Notes: generated by a model not told the origin, from the sequence alone. A stretch of DNA of 64,000 nucleotides from Bathymodiolus brooksi (GCA_963680875.1 OY804582.1:55384646-55448645), one strand, 5' to 3'; positions 1 through 11,774 are shown, counted from the first letter of the stretch. A program made the numbers and translations.

Positions 1-122
1 ACATAATGTTGTACGTCTCACCATGATCGAGATTCGAACTCACAACATCAGTGGTGATAGACACTGATTGCATAGGTAGTTGTAAATGCAACTACAATAC
101 GATCACGGCCACGACGGCCCCT
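1..122 (-). mobile_element. SINE-A, 5' part, cut by window edge
   Basis: Minus-strand head: box B appears as GATTCGAACTCACAACATC and the 5' end as CGATCACGGCCACGACGGCC. The tail would lie before the window. Confidence 0.85.
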
Positions 123-572
123 ACCATTAAAACGGCAATCCCTGTAACCGAGTGATATAGGACAATCACAGTAAAACAAATGACAATTAAAAGTCATTTC
201 TGATACAAAAACAGATTTCTCTCTCCTTCCGACATCCTCTTAGAGGTCTTCTTTTATTACAAATTTTCATGTACAAATTATCATTTCAAATCGCTTAAAT
301 GTGTGAGTTTCCACCCCTACTTCCACCAGTAACATCCCTTGACCCGCTTTCTGTCATAGACGTCCATATACTAGGAAATACGTCTATAACTTTGTGTGTA
401 CACTTCATTTTTTCCTTCCTATGCCACTGACTTGGTGTGATTCGCAAGTTATTAAACAAGATTTATACAACAGTCAGACTTTATTAACATGACACTTTAA
501 CTTTTACTTATAAATATATTTCTATCTTGAAAATAATGCTTTAAATGAATTGACTAGAAACAATACTTAACA
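123..572. other. no gene recognised
   Basis: AT-rich unique-looking sequence; only short stop-ridden frames. Confidence 0.6.
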
Positions 573-600
573 ATTGATTGATTGATTGATTGCTTGATTG
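573..600. repeat. short GATT microsatellite
   Basis: Six or so TTGA/GATT units; a similar run occurs at 678-692 just before the next SINE and may be its tail. Confidence 0.7.
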
Positions 601-652
601 GTGTTTAATGCCAACTTTATTAATATTTCAGCTATATCGTGGCGTGCAATAC
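600..652 (-). mobile_element. SINE-A tail fragment
   Basis: Contains GGTGTTTAATGCC and ATATTTCAGCTATATCGTGG, the 3' end of the family in minus orientation. Confidence 0.6.
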
Positions 653-692
653 TTAACAAGTGTAACTAGCTATGAGAGATTGATTGATTGAT

Positions 693-958
693 TTTTGGTG
701 TTTTAACGCCAATTTCAGCAATATTTCAGCTATATCATGGCGACCAGTTTTACTGGTGGAAGAAACCGGAGTACCCGGAGAGAACCACCGACCATGGGCA
801 AGCAACTGGTAAACTTTGTCACTTGCGGCTGTGAGTCGAGTGCACCCTTTTGTAATTTACAAAGCCGGACGCGAACCCACGCCGTATTGGTGATAGGCTT
901 GTATGAGTTGTTAGGTAATCCAACTACCTAACTCCCTAACTCATTGAGCCACCGGGGC
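693..958 (-). mobile_element. SINE-A-related subfamily, full length
   Basis: It shares the 3' half (CAATATTTCAGCTATATC, GGAGTACCCGGAGA) with SINE-A. Its head differs (minus box B CGTGGGTTCGCGTCC, 5' end GGGCCCCGGTGGCTCAATGA), so this is a different tRNA-like head on a common tail. Confidence 0.8.
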
Positions 959-1902
959 CCTACTAGCTATGACAGATTGCAGTTATTTAAGTACGGTATT
1001 ATTTTCAAGATGGAAATACATCTATTAGTAAAAATTAAAGTTTCAATTTGTATAATACTTTATTAATAATGACATTATCTATTTATTATAAATAAAGGGG
1101 GAAAAGGGGGGGATGAAGTATATTATATGCGAGCTTAAGCGAGCTCTTTATGGTATAAAATGTGTACTTAGGATTTTTTAACAAACATGGTTGAACATAT
1201 TGTCGAAGAAAAAAAATTTCTACGTTTTGTAAACACCGGTTTCCGGGTAACACACTAACACACTCAACTAATGAAGATCTTCTTAACATAAAGCGCAAAT
1301 GTGATCCTGAAGTCTCGTACCCTCTCTCGTACGTCCGATACCACTGAAACCCGGAACCCGTGTGTAATAAAAGTCATTTTGTTAGCTTGTTTTACTTATA
1401 TTGATATTTTTTAATTTATTAAATCTCTTCTGACATACTGACAAGAATTTTTGTTTCTACGCGGAAGTTAACTTTTGAGATTTCGTAAGGAACGATAACT
1501 CGAATAAAGGAACGACAGCTCGATTGAATGAGACTAGATTCGGCCCTAAAAAACGTCGTCCCTAATATATCTCGGCCCAAAAAATCTCGACACTTTTTGA
1601 TGAAATTGCCAGATAATTTTCAGATGCGCGAGCATTCAAGGCCGTGCCGGTTTCATATTATTATCATATGAAATGTATATCATTTAAATAGTAAACCTTA
1701 AAGAGTTATTGCCCTTTGTATATTATAATTGACCGGGAGAATTGTTGCTTAAAATGTGTGATCCTTCAATGGTGTTGTGTTCGTTTTTCAATTGTTGCTT
1801 TGATTGACACACATGTTGTATTCCTGTTAACACATCACTGATTTCCACTCATAATCCACGCAATTGTTCTATTTGTACCTCATTGTACGAGTTGTTGATC
1901 AA
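959..1902. other. no gene recognised
   Basis: Frames are short and low-complexity. A small local duplication (GGAACGATAACTCGA / GGAACGACAGCTCGA near 1490-1525) is the only pattern seen. Confidence 0.55.
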
Positions 1903-2295
1903 ATTGTACACACAGGCGCTCGTGGCACGGACCACCCCCCTTTTTACTAACTTTCTGTTTACAAATTTATTTTCAATAAAAAAAAATTATTTCTTTATTA
2001 TTTCATCTCTTTTTCCTTATTTTAACTTGTTCGTGTCAATATTCATACAATCTTATGTTAACATCAAATTGCATATGTCGACACATGCAATTTGATTCAT
2101 TAGTATCTATATAGGGTCGACACATGCAATTTGATGTTAACATAAGATTATATGAATATTGACACGAACAAGTTAAAATAAGGAAAAAGAGATGAAATAA
2201 TAAAGAAATAAAGAAATTTTATTGAAAATAAATTTGTAAACAGAAAGTTAGAAAAAAGGGGGGTGGTCTGTGCCACGAACGCCTGTGATTGTACA
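1903..2295. mobile_element. fold-back (inverted-repeat) element with 8-bp target duplication, copy 1
   Basis: 1911-2287 (377 bp) is two ~170-bp arms in inverted orientation around a ~35-bp loop, with ends CACAGGCG / CGCCTGTG. The flanking ATTGTACA at 1903-1910 and 2288-2295 is an exact 8-bp target site duplication. No ORF. An 8-bp duplication is typical of hAT-like and a few other DNA transposons; superfamily not settled. Confidence 0.88.
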
Positions 2296-2407
2296 TACTT
2301 TTTGCGTTTCAACAGATTTCTGAAATCAACGGCGCTGTCACTACCTCATCTTGATAATTACGTTGTGATCTTTCAATGAAAAACACTGCTGGATGATAGG
2401 CATACAC

Positions 2408-2679
2408 CAGGGCCGGATTATAACATTTAGGGACCCTAGGCTAATGAAATTATGGATCCCCCGTCAAACGGAGACACCCTCTAACTCGCCTGGACCTGTC
2501 TTGGATAATTTTCACTCGTGATCTATTTAAGCGACATTTACATAGCTTGAAGTAAATTTATTGCAAAAAAAATAATTATATTTGAAAATGTATTAGCAGG
2601 CACCACTGAAGCTTGGGTGTCCAAGCTAGAGACACCATATGATGCAGCCTATTCTAGCCTATAGGATAACCCGGCCCTG
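2408..2679. mobile_element. hAT-like MITE
   Basis: Terminal inverted repeats CAGGGCCGGATTAT / ATAACCCGGCCCTG bound 272 bp without an ORF. CAGGG termini suit hAT. Flanks GCATACAC and GGCCTACC are at best a decayed 8-bp duplication. Confidence 0.72.
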
Positions 2680-2852
2680 GGCCTACCTGTGATATGATAA
2701 TCAGAACTTACTAGTATTGATCAGTATATGCTAGACTCTCTAACTAATATTGAAAGCTTAAAAGAGCGGAAATCGAACGGACTAATAAAAAGCGATGTAA
2801 TATATAGGTAGTTGTAAACATTTTTTTTACTCTATATAAGATAATAATAATC

Positions 2853-3076
2853 AGGGGCGGATCCAGGAGGGGCGCAACCGTCGCGCGCCCCCCCTAAAAT
2901 TGGAAAAAATATGATTTTTTTGGCGTAAAACGTGATTTTTCACACGAAATACCCCAAAAATGTTCGCGCCTCTCTCCGCAATTGGAAAAAATATGATTTT
3001 TTGGCGTAAAATCGTATTTTTTCACACGAAATACCCCAACAATTTTCGCGCCCCCCCCCCTCCGCTCGGCGCATTT
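2853..3076. repeat. GC-tipped repeat with two tandem ~90-bp units
   Basis: Starts CAGGGGCGGATCCAGGA, another hAT-like end. It contains two copies of TTGGAAAAAATATGATTTTT...TTTCACACGAAATACCCC separated by CGCGCC-rich linkers and poly-C runs. No matching right terminus identified. Confidence 0.6.
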
Positions 3077-3789
3077 TTTTTAAGATTTGTGTGTCTCTGT
3101 TTATGTTAATGAAGTAAACTGGGTAATCATATAGAGTAGCGGCGTAAATTGGATACCTTGTGCGACCTACTATAGTATAGCGGCGTAAATTATTAAAGCA
3201 ATATTAAAGGTTGTATATTGACAAAACACAAGAAATAATATTGTTACACAATCAGTAGGACAAAATATGATATAATTATATCAAGTTATACAACATATAA
3301 GTCAGCGATGCAACACATAAGTGGATTGAACTTGTCGTCATTCCGGTGGAAGTTCCTCCATCGAAATTCGGAAAGTATGTCTTTATTAATCGATGTGCTG
3401 TTAGCCATTTAAAGATGTTATCAGAATCTGTCATTGCGATGCCAAGGTCATAAGAGGTTCAATTCTCGGTATGAATAGCCTGATTATCAGAAAGAACTTA
3501 GAAAGAAATTATATGGATGCAAATGAACATAAGAGACTATCCAACATTACAATATACTAGACATAACAAATTAAATGAACAGTGCTTTTATTGTTGTTCT
3601 ACTTATCACAATCACAGTAGGGTCTTCAACAATTAGAAAAAAAAACCTCATTCCCTAAAAATGAGCGTGCAATGCCCCTAGCCTGTAGTTAGAGTGGCAC
3701 TCTTTACTTGCGTAGATAAACGTTACACCTGGGCATCTTTGTCGCTCTGATGCCATTGATTTGGTGTATAAAATGTTATTCTCATCTTA
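3077..3789. other. no gene recognised
   Basis: Contains a short repeated phrase (TATAGTAGCGGCGTAAATT type at ~3130 and ~3172). Otherwise nothing. Confidence 0.55.
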
Positions 3790-6705
3790 CAAATTCAAAA
3801 TTTTATTGTCATTAAACAATACAGTTTGTGACAATTATACAAATTATACAAATAAACATGTAACAAAGAGAACATAAAATCGACATTTTCAAGTAAACAT
3901 GTTAGGAGTCCCATGTCCTCAGTTCCAATGACTTTTTTTTTTAAAAAGGAACCCAGTTTATTTACTTGAGATGGTGTTGATGGGTTTAAAATATATGAAA
4001 GTTTTTCTGATTCTGACAAGGTATTAAAAATTTGATTTTCGTTGTTCAAAATATTTAAAAAAGAAGACCTCAATTCAGAATTTATCGTGCAATGTAAAAG
4101 AAAATGTTTCTCGTCATCTATACACTTACAGTGTGAGCATAAACGTTGCTCTCTCGGAATATTTAAATGTCTCCCCTTTTCTATTAATAGGTTGTGTTCA
4201 CTAATTCTAAGTTTTGTTATTAGCTTTCTGTATTCAAAATTTGATATAGATAAGTAACTTTCCACTGATAAATTTTGTTTTAAATTTGAGAATAAATATA
4301 ATTTACTTTTTTGGTCTAATATTGAGAGCTTATTATTTATTAAATTTTCATAGTAAAATTTTAGTGTTGATTTTACATATTTCTTGGGTAGTTTTACTTG
4401 ATTTGAACTAGTAGTATTTTGGAGCTGTAAGATATCAAGACCTGACTCATCAAAAATACTCTTTGCATATGAAAACCATGTGTAGATGCCTTGAGAATCT
4501 AAATTTTGGCAAAGTAAAAAGGATTCTTTTAAAAATGGATTTAATTTTGTTGTATATAGTCTTGTAAAATATAACAAAGTTTGAGATTTAATAAAGTTCT
4601 CTACTGGCAATCTTCCAAGTTCTAACCTGACTGCTAAATTTGAAGCTTTCTTTCTAATGCCAAGAACATATTTGCAAAAGGACAGATGCAAATGTTCAAT
4701 TGGAGTTTTATCGATAAAATTAAATAAGTACTTCCTTACATTTGTATCATTGGTACTTGCTCTTTTCTTGGCCTTATATAAAGATATAAAAGTGTCTAAA
4801 TATGTTACCTCAGGTAAATTATTTAATGAGGTAGTATAAGATTTTATACAAAATAAAGCTTTCTTTGCTTTTTTAGCCAAATCTGTAGTGCTATGAGATA
4901 GATTTCCGTTACTTTTCAGTGTTATACCTAAAAATGGATATTCTGAAACATTCTGTATTTGATTGTTTCTATAATATACAAAAGATGGTTCTGTTTTGGT
5001 TTAATATCATAGATTTTATTTTATTAACATTAATAGCTAACTGCCAGTTGTCACAGTAATTGGAAAGATTAATTAGACTATGTTAGTTTCAGATAATATT
5101 AACAAATCGTCAGCGAATAAAAGACAACCAATGTTCGAGTCTATTAGTTTTAAAGGGGTAGACTTGTTATTTTCAAAATTTTTAGTTATATCATTAATAA
5201 ATACATTGAACAATGTATACTTAATGAGTCCCCTTGTTTAACTCCCCTTGAGATGTTAAAAAAGACTGAGTGTTGATCTTTATGTTTCAAAGACGATGTT
5301 GTATTGAGATACTGTTCTTTCAATAATTTAAAAAAGTGTAACCCTACCCCCATTTTACATAATTTATATAAAAGTGCCTCTCTCCAAACTGAATCAAATG
5401 CCTTTCTGAGATCTACAAAACAGGCATAAATTTTCTTTTTATTTTTATGTAAATATTTATTAATCAAAGATTTTAAAACAAAAATGCTATCTGCAGTTCT
5501 ATGATTTTCTCTGAAACCAAATTGGGAGTTACTTAACTGGTCCTCAATTATTTTAATTAATCTATTATTCAATATTGTATTAAAGATTTTTGGTAGACAG
5601 TTTACCAGTGAGACTCCTCTGTAATTATTGGGGTCATTTTTATCTCCTGATTTATAAATGGGGATTGTAAATGATTCTTTCCATGATTTTGGGTATATCC
5701 CAGTTTTTAAAATTACATTAAATATCTTCATATAAGAATTGATCATAACTGGATTAGTGTATTTTATAACTTCATTTAAAATTCTATCTGGGCCAGCTGA
5801 TTTTCCTTTTCTCAAATCAAATATTGCTTTCTTGATTTCTTTATATGTTATAGTTGAATCTGACTCTGCTTTATACATCATGTCTTCTTCCATAGTTTTC
5901 AACTGGTTTTCAATTTCTTTTTTGAAATTAGAATTAAAGTGAGAAGGATTCCCCTGTTTTTGAAAGTGTTCTATAATTACAGATTCATCTTTTAATATTT
6001 CAGGTATATTTTTTTGTTCGTTACTTTTTTTGTTAAATGATTTTTTTTTAAAATATTCCAATATTCTTTTGGATTTTTATTCATATTATCAGAGAGAGAG
6101 TTAAAAAAAAATGTTTATATTCTATTTTTTTCTGTTTCACCATTTTTTAAAAGTTTTTACACAAAGTAAAATATTTTTGTTTTAATACATTATTGTTAGG
6201 ATTATGTTTTATTTTATTTCCTAAAGAGTTTATTTCTCTTTTTGTTTTATATATTACATTATCTGACCACGGTTGTCTGTACTTTTCTTCTTTTTCCTAT
6301 CAGATTTATGAAGTGTCTTACATGCTTTATCAGAAATACTGTGTAAAATCTGTGTTAATTTTCCAGCTGCCTCATCAACACCATCTTGATTCTCAGTTAT
6401 ATTATTCAATTCAAAACCAAGTATTTCATTTTTTTTATTTTCATCAGACAAAGTTTCTATTAATAATTCTTTTGAAGTGTCTGTCCATTTATATGTTTTT
6501 ATATTTTTCCATCTTTTTTCGTCTAATTTGGTTTTTGTTTCATGAGTAATAGAACATTTTAAATATAATTCAATCTGAACATGATCTGAGAGATAAGTAA
6601 AATCATTAGTCTTAAAATATTTAACTGAGGGCAGGAGACTCTCACTCAATATAACATAATCAATAGAACTAAAACCATTATTTGACATACACATACCATA
6701 TGCTT
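3790..6705 (-). mobile_element. 5'-truncated non-LTR retrotransposon (LINE), decayed
   Basis: Reading on the minus strand, 6694-6254 is the end of an AP-endonuclease domain (FSSIDYVILSESLLP, YLSDHVQIELY) and linker. 6061-5186 is reverse transcriptase with RKGKSAGPDRILNEV, YRGVSLVNCLPKIFN, FVDLRKAFDSVWRE and ISRGVKQGDSLS. A frameshift follows, and the catalytic block LLFADD is readable near 5150-5100 in another frame. 4880-3795 encodes the C-terminal domain with a CxxC...HxxxxxC zinc-knuckle-like motif (CSHCKCIDDEKHFLLHC). The TGA stop overlaps an AATAAA. The 5' half is missing and at least two frameshifts are present. Clade not determined. Confidence 0.87.
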
Positions 6706-7031
6706 AGACTTTAAGTGAAGAATAACATGCACTTCTAAGCTTATTCAATGAAAAGAGAAGTAGTATAACTATAGTTAAATGGCCTTGTTAAAAATGTGTA
6801 TCAATAGAAAATCTTGATCACTGTGTGGAACTGACAGTTGAAATATACTCCCATTACTTACAAGTTTTATGTGTTATACCTATATAGAAATCGATCAATA
6901 ATAGATATATTTGTTTCCCATTCTCAGTGTTGATTTACTTATATATTGGGGGTTTTAAACCATTTATAAATTTGCCTTCTATACATCTACACTATGAAAT
7001 AAGATTATTTGAGGGAATATATTAAGAGAAA
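6706..7031. other. region upstream of the MIF-like gene
   Basis: Lies between the LINE's truncated 5' end and the MIF-like ATG. It should hold the 5' UTR and promoter; no clear TATA or CpG island stands out in this AT-rich DNA. Confidence 0.4.
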
Positions 7032-7151
7032 ATGACAGGAATTCACTTGGCTTTGGAGTGTAGGACTAATGTTCCTAGACAGTCTATAAAGAAGGATTTT
7101 TTGAGTAAATTTACAGAGTTTTTGCAGAATCAGTTTAACACCGAGGCAAAG
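7032..7151 (+). CDS. MIF-like gene, exon 1 (40 codons)
   Basis: The ATG at 7032 is followed by 40 codons and a donor AAG|GTAACA. The exon encodes the first beta strand and first helix of the MIF fold. Pro at position 2, which the tautomerase mechanism needs, is Thr here (start MTGIHLALE). Lys40 is the last codon and sits near the substrate-binding Lys of MIF. Confidence 0.75.
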
Positions 7152-10100
7152 GTAACATCAGACAAGTATATATGAAATTATTTATTTTTACGACAATGAA
7201 ATGATTGTCTTAGTCCTCCGTTGTATGACAACCAAGAGTTGTTGGTTCAGTGGTTTTATGGTGTTTAACGCCACTTTCAACAATATTTCAGTTATATCGT
7301 GGCGGTCAGTTTTATTGGTGGAGGAAACCGGAGGACCCGGAGAAAACCAACAACCGACACTTTATTTGATTGTTATGCCATTGAAATAATGACTTTAAAA
7401 GATTAGGTTATGGTGTTTAATGCCACTTTCAACAATGTTTCAGTTATATCATGACTGTATAAGGTATTTGATGTTGGACTAAAGTACGTTGTTATTGGGG
7501 CCGTCGTGGTCATGATCGTATGGTAGTTTGATTTACAACTACCTATGGAATCAGTGCCTATCACCACTGATGTTGTGATAAAGTTTGTCAGTGACTTCTG
7601 ACAGGTCGGTGGTTTTCTCCGGGTTCTCCGGTTTCCTCCACCAATAAAACTGACCGCCACGATATAACTCAAAAATTGTTGAACGTGGCGTTAAACACCA
7701 TCACACACACATTGTTATGTAACCATGTTATGAGTGGGGCATGCAAAGATGTAATTCTGAAAAAAAATATCTTTAAGCGGACTTTTTAAAATTTGTTTAC
7801 TCATTAATTACATTTGTCCCACCTCCTTATTTGCAATGATATCAACATTCATTTATCTCGTGCAGATTAGGGTTATGGCTATGGTGTTTAACGCCACTTT
7901 CAACAATATTTCAGTTATATCGTGGCGGTTGCTATTGTCACTTTCAGTCTTGTATGTATTGAAATATTTATAAAAAAAATAGTTCCGATATCTGAAAATA
8001 AATATACACGACTTGAACTAACTTTTGGCAATTTTCCCTCATTGCACATATTGTGTTTGACTTTTAAAGTCTTATACTATATCAACACTACAATTTATCT
8101 GCTTTTAGATTAAATAAGTTAATAATGTGTCACTAAAAACCGTTTTTCACAATACACTGTCGATACCCGGTAGCACAATACACTGTTGATAACCGGTAGC
8201 TTAACTTTTATTTTGAAATAATACTTTTATAAATGATTTAATTAAATGTTTTAAAATAAATATTGAAATATTTATCTTTTGTGAAGAGATGAAAAGTCTT
8301 TCTATACTGACTTTACAAAACATTCTTTAGGACCATATTTTATAATACTTTGATCGAATTGATCTAAGACAAGAAGTATATTTATCATCAAGTATTAATT
8401 TGTTACATACTGAACCGCAAAAGAAACGTAGTTTTTTTCAAAGTTTGCAACAACAAAAATCATTATAAATACAAAATTTATTGAATTTTTTTGTGTGTAA
8501 ATCGTATTTATAATGAACTTCGATTACATTTAAAAAACATTTTACGCGTTTGTCTGTGTACTTTAACTTAGGCGAAGATATTGGTTCTCGAGATGGTCGT
8601 GGGACGCGTTTAAAAGCACGGAATGAAAAAAACAACACGAAAAGCTCATTCAAATCTTACTTCACATGTTGTCAGTACCGCTATTGAACACAGAACGAAT
8701 GCCACGACGCAGTCTTGGAACAAGCTATTGGAAAATTGAATGTTGAGTAACGGCCTCATAAACATTTAACTGTAAGCACCATCCAATATCTATGAGAACG
8801 CCATAACCCCACAAACGTTACTGCGGTAGATCGTGGGTTCGAACACCGTCAAATCAAAGACCATAACATTGGTATTTGCTGCTTCTCCACTAAGAACGCA
8901 CATTAAGGAGTAAGAGCAAAGATTGGTTGGCTCGGAATCAGGATAATGTGTCAGAGTGAGGCGACATGTCTATCCGCGGACTGTTGTTTCAGTGAATTAG
9001 CACTATAAAAATGAACTCAGCGTATTGGTTTAGTACAAAGCGGACACCCATCATCATCTCATCGAATACTAGTATAACATGTTATAGCCATGATATAGCC
9101 AACGAAGTGCTTATTTTTAAACAACAATCATCCACAGGAACAGACTATATTGACCAATCGGTTTTCAGTTTTCATTCCTCAAGATCTGGTAGGCTCATAA
9201 CCGATTGGTCGGTTGAACAAATGAACCCTGACATTTATACCGCTAAACAACAAACATCAAATTTTGATTTGATTGGTATTTATTATAATCGGTTTGCACG
9301 ACACAGCGGTATGCATTATGCCATTTATATGCTATTTGTAACCAATACCATTTGTTTTTCTATCAATTGTTATGAAGTTGAGGGGGCCGTCTTGGCCGTG
9401 ATCGAATGGTAGTTGGATTTACAACAACCTATGCAATCAGTGCCTATCACTACTGATGTTGTGAGTTCGAATCTTGATCAGGGCGAGATGTACAACATTA
9501 TGTGATAAAGTTTGTCAGTGACTTTCGACAGGTTGGTGGTTTTCTCCGCGGGTCCTCCGGTTTCCTCCACCAATAAAACTGACCGCCACGATATAACTGA
9601 AATATTGTTGAAAGTGGCATTAAACACCATCAAACAACCAAACAAACAATTGTGAAGTCGAAAATAATTAATGACATTTTCATCTTATTTATATATACAA
9701 TCTCAGCCAAAAACTTCAGCTTGTGTCTAATGTTTCTTTTAGTATATTCAAGTTGAGATACACGCCGATGTTCTGATGATGAGAGCTGGCTCAACGGCCC
9801 CGATGATGAACATGAACTTTTACCACAATACCGATAAAATCGACCAAGGTTCTAAAACAGCATGTGCCAGCTTTGTTGCAAAATTTATATCAGATGAACT
9901 TAATTTGCCATGTGATCGGTAAGTGTAACGTACATGAGAGGAATTGAAAAAGAAATCATGAAAATAAGTCTGAATTAAATATCATTCACTTCTATCAGCC
10001 CAGAAACAACAAAATGCAACGTGTTAAGAACTGAAGATTATAAATAAATGTTAGAGAACACTGAAGGGGCAATCAAAGAATGGACAACTCAGAGAAACTG

Positions 10101-11774
10101 GCAACATTGAGTACATATAACACCTGACGAAGACAAAGAAAACAAAAAACACACCACTATATGCAAACAAACACAAATAACATAAATAAGACATGAGCCA
10201 TACAAACAACTGGAGGTAAAGACAAACACAAATAACATAAATAAGGCATGAGCCCTCCTACAAACAACTGGAGGTAAAGACGAACCGAACATCGTTTGTA
10301 TGCGGAAATCGTAACAGACATCACAACACGGAACTAAGAACGTAAAGACACATAATAGGACAACATAAAAATAATTAAAAAGATGAGCACCACGGACCCT
10401 ACCAAAAAAACCGTGCGTTAGCTCAGGTTGTAAGAATGATTCACTTAAATCTAAACCTTTCTATACAAATAATTAGTATCACTTTATAACATGGTCAACA
10501 AATTAAGGTATGGAGGGTTATTTATTGTGTTTAGCGCCACTTTCAACAATATTTCAGCTATATCGTAGGTGTCAGTTTTATTGATGGAGGAAAGCGGAGT
10601 ACCTGGAGAAAACCACCGACTTGCCACAGGTCACTGACAAGCTTTATCACATCGAGTACATCTCGACATGAGATATGAGTTTATACCAATGCGTTTATCA
10701 CCCTCTTCTTTCAAGGTTTCTATGTCTATTATCAATAGAAACAAAGGTTTCTATGTCTACATTTGCAGGAAGCTTAGTTGGGGAAATCACAGAGTCACTG
10801 AGATGTTATCTATGAACTTACTTTGAAGATTTGATATAATAATTTACAGAACATTGTATACCATTCAAAGAATAAATTCAAAATAAAAAACCACCAATAA
10901 AACTGACCGCCACGATATAACTGAAATGTTGTTGAAAGTGGCATTAAACACCATAATCCTAATCCTAATTCCAAAAATAAAAAAGTGAGGTGTTCGTGTA
11001 TACGAGTGTACATAGAAAACCCTGACAAACCAAGAAGTGATCGCATAGGCATATCATAGCTCAGTGATACGACCAACAAGGTTAACAATATACAATTATT
11101 GACTTTGGAATAGGTTGCTATATCTGGATTTATCTAACCTGAAAAAATGTAATATTCACCGAGCCGCAGGCGAGGTGAATATACGTTTTTAAAGGTTGAT
11201 AAACGAGATAGCAACCTATTCCAAAGTCAATTATTGTTTTATTTCATGAAAATGTTTTATTGTTATCTACTTACAAATTCATCGTCATACAAATGAAATA
11301 TCACAATTTTGGAACGTTTGTTTATGATTCAGCCGAAAAACAAATGTTAAACGCTATCTTATTGGTTATTATCAACGAAAGAACGAATTTGATAGGATAG
11401 CAAAATTCCGGTTTTCCCCCATCTATTTGTATGCCTTGCGAGGGTGATATCACTTTCCGGACACCTGTCAGGATCTATTTTTAGCCGAGAAGGTGATATC
11501 ACAGGTACTCAAAACCTCTTAATCAGTTTTAAGCCAATCATATGCAAGCTAAATTACAGTCATGTAATAATATATACATACACATACCGTAATCATTATG
11601 ACTGACGTAATGACATAAAATAATTTAAAAGATGAAACAATCACAGACTACCCGTAAAAATGTAACACAAAATAAAAGAAACTTGAAATAATCAATGAAA
11701 CGAAAACAAATCCTTTTATTTTCTCTCTTTTCAGAGTACTTGTTTTGTTTTTTGACACACGGAAATGTACATGA
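7032..11774 (+). CDS. MIF-like (macrophage migration inhibitory factor family) gene, 3 exons, 111 aa
   Basis: Joining 7032-7151, 9743-9918 and 11735-11774 gives an open 111-aa protein, close to the usual 115 aa of MIF. Landmarks along the family are the exon 1 motif TNVPRQS (MIF has TNVPRAS), the exon 2 start [12 protein letters not shown] (MIF YIAVHVVPDQLM), and [10 protein letters not shown] across the second junction (MIF PDRVYINYYD). Intron 1 is phase 0 and intron 2 phase 2, as in vertebrate MIF, and all junctions are GT-AG. MIF proteins are small trimeric cytokine/tautomerase proteins without a signal peptide. Oddities: residue 2 is Thr instead of the catalytic Pro, the CxxC motif is absent, the active-site Tyr/Asn region reads LFFD, and the C-terminus is about 9 residues shorter. 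It is probably a pseudoenzyme. Family assignment is inferred by eye from motif order and intron positions. Confidence 0.8.
7256..7372 (-). mobile_element. SINE-A 3' half
   Basis: In MIF-like intron 1. Tail TGTTTAACGCCACTTTC through GGAGGACCCGGAGAAAACC; head missing. Confidence 0.8.
7410..7455 (-). mobile_element. SINE-A tail fragment
   Basis: Only ATGGTGTTTAATGCC to CAGTTATATCATG remains, next to the inverted copy that follows. Confidence 0.65.
7497..7706 (+). mobile_element. SINE-A with internal deletion
   Basis: Head GGGGCCGTCGTGGTCATGAT and complete tail GGCGTTAAACACCAT are present, but ~50 bp around box B are deleted after CACTGATGTTGTGA. Confidence 0.85.
7880..7928 (-). mobile_element. 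SINE-A tail fragment
   Basis: TGGTGTTTAACGCCACTTTC to TATCGTGGCGGT in MIF-like intron 1. Confidence 0.7.
8810..9105 (+). mobile_element. SINE-C (tRNA-derived), copy in MIF-like intron 1
   Basis: Contains a degenerate box B (GTGGGTTCGAACACCG) and the core TTGCTGCTTCTCCACTAAG, CGGACTGTTGTTTCAGTGA and CTCAGCGTATTGGTTTAGTA shared with the copies at 43260 and 51490. The tail is lost. Confidence 0.78.
9383..9634 (+). mobile_element. SINE-A, full length
   Basis: Head GGGGGCCGTCTTGGCCGTGA, box B GTGAGTTCGAATCTTG, tail GTGGCATTAAACACCATC. It ends about 110 bp before MIF-like exon 2. Confidence 0.88.
9743..9918 (+). CDS. MIF-like gene, exon 2 (176 nt)
   Basis: It lies between a TTTCTTTTAG acceptor and a GATCG|GTAAGT donor. 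It encodes the central MIF segment, including MRAGSTAP where MIF has FGGSSEP, and the helix ending DELNLPCDR. Human MIF exon 2 is about the same size and also ends in the Asp-Arg codon pair. Confidence 0.8.
10060..10420 (-). repeat. dispersed LINE-3'-end-like repeat (copy a)
   Basis: Minus strand matches the copy at 22010 (GTGTCTTTACGTTCTTAGTT, TCGTTTGTATGCGG-type blocks), and it carries an internal ~70-bp tandem duplication (AACAACTGGAGGTAAAGAC twice). Confidence 0.6.
10522..10682 (-). mobile_element. SINE-A, truncated
   Basis: Tail and middle (TCAACAATATTTCAGCTATA, GGAGTACCTGGAGAAAACC) in MIF-like intron 2; head lost. Confidence 0.78.
10889..10960 (+). mobile_element. SINE-A 3' end fragment
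   Basis: CACCAATAAAACTGACCGCC to GTGGCATTAAACACCAT only. Confidence 0.75.
11090..11240. repeat. inverted repeat / MITE-like hairpin in MIF-like intron 2
   Basis: Arms CAATTATTGACTTTGGAATA and TATTCCAAAGTCAATTATTG are exact complements. Inner arms GGTTGCTAT/ATAGCAACC continue, and the centre carries ATTCACCGAGCCGC...GAGGTGAAT. Confidence 0.85.
11735..11774 (+). CDS. MIF-like gene, exon 3 (terminal)
   Basis: A pyrimidine-rich acceptor (TTTTCTCTCTTTTCAG) precedes 40 coding nt that complete the split Arg codon and read [12 protein letters not shown], then TGA. The first eight residues fit the last beta strand of MIF. The usual NxxNVGWN tail is missing. Confidence 0.65.
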
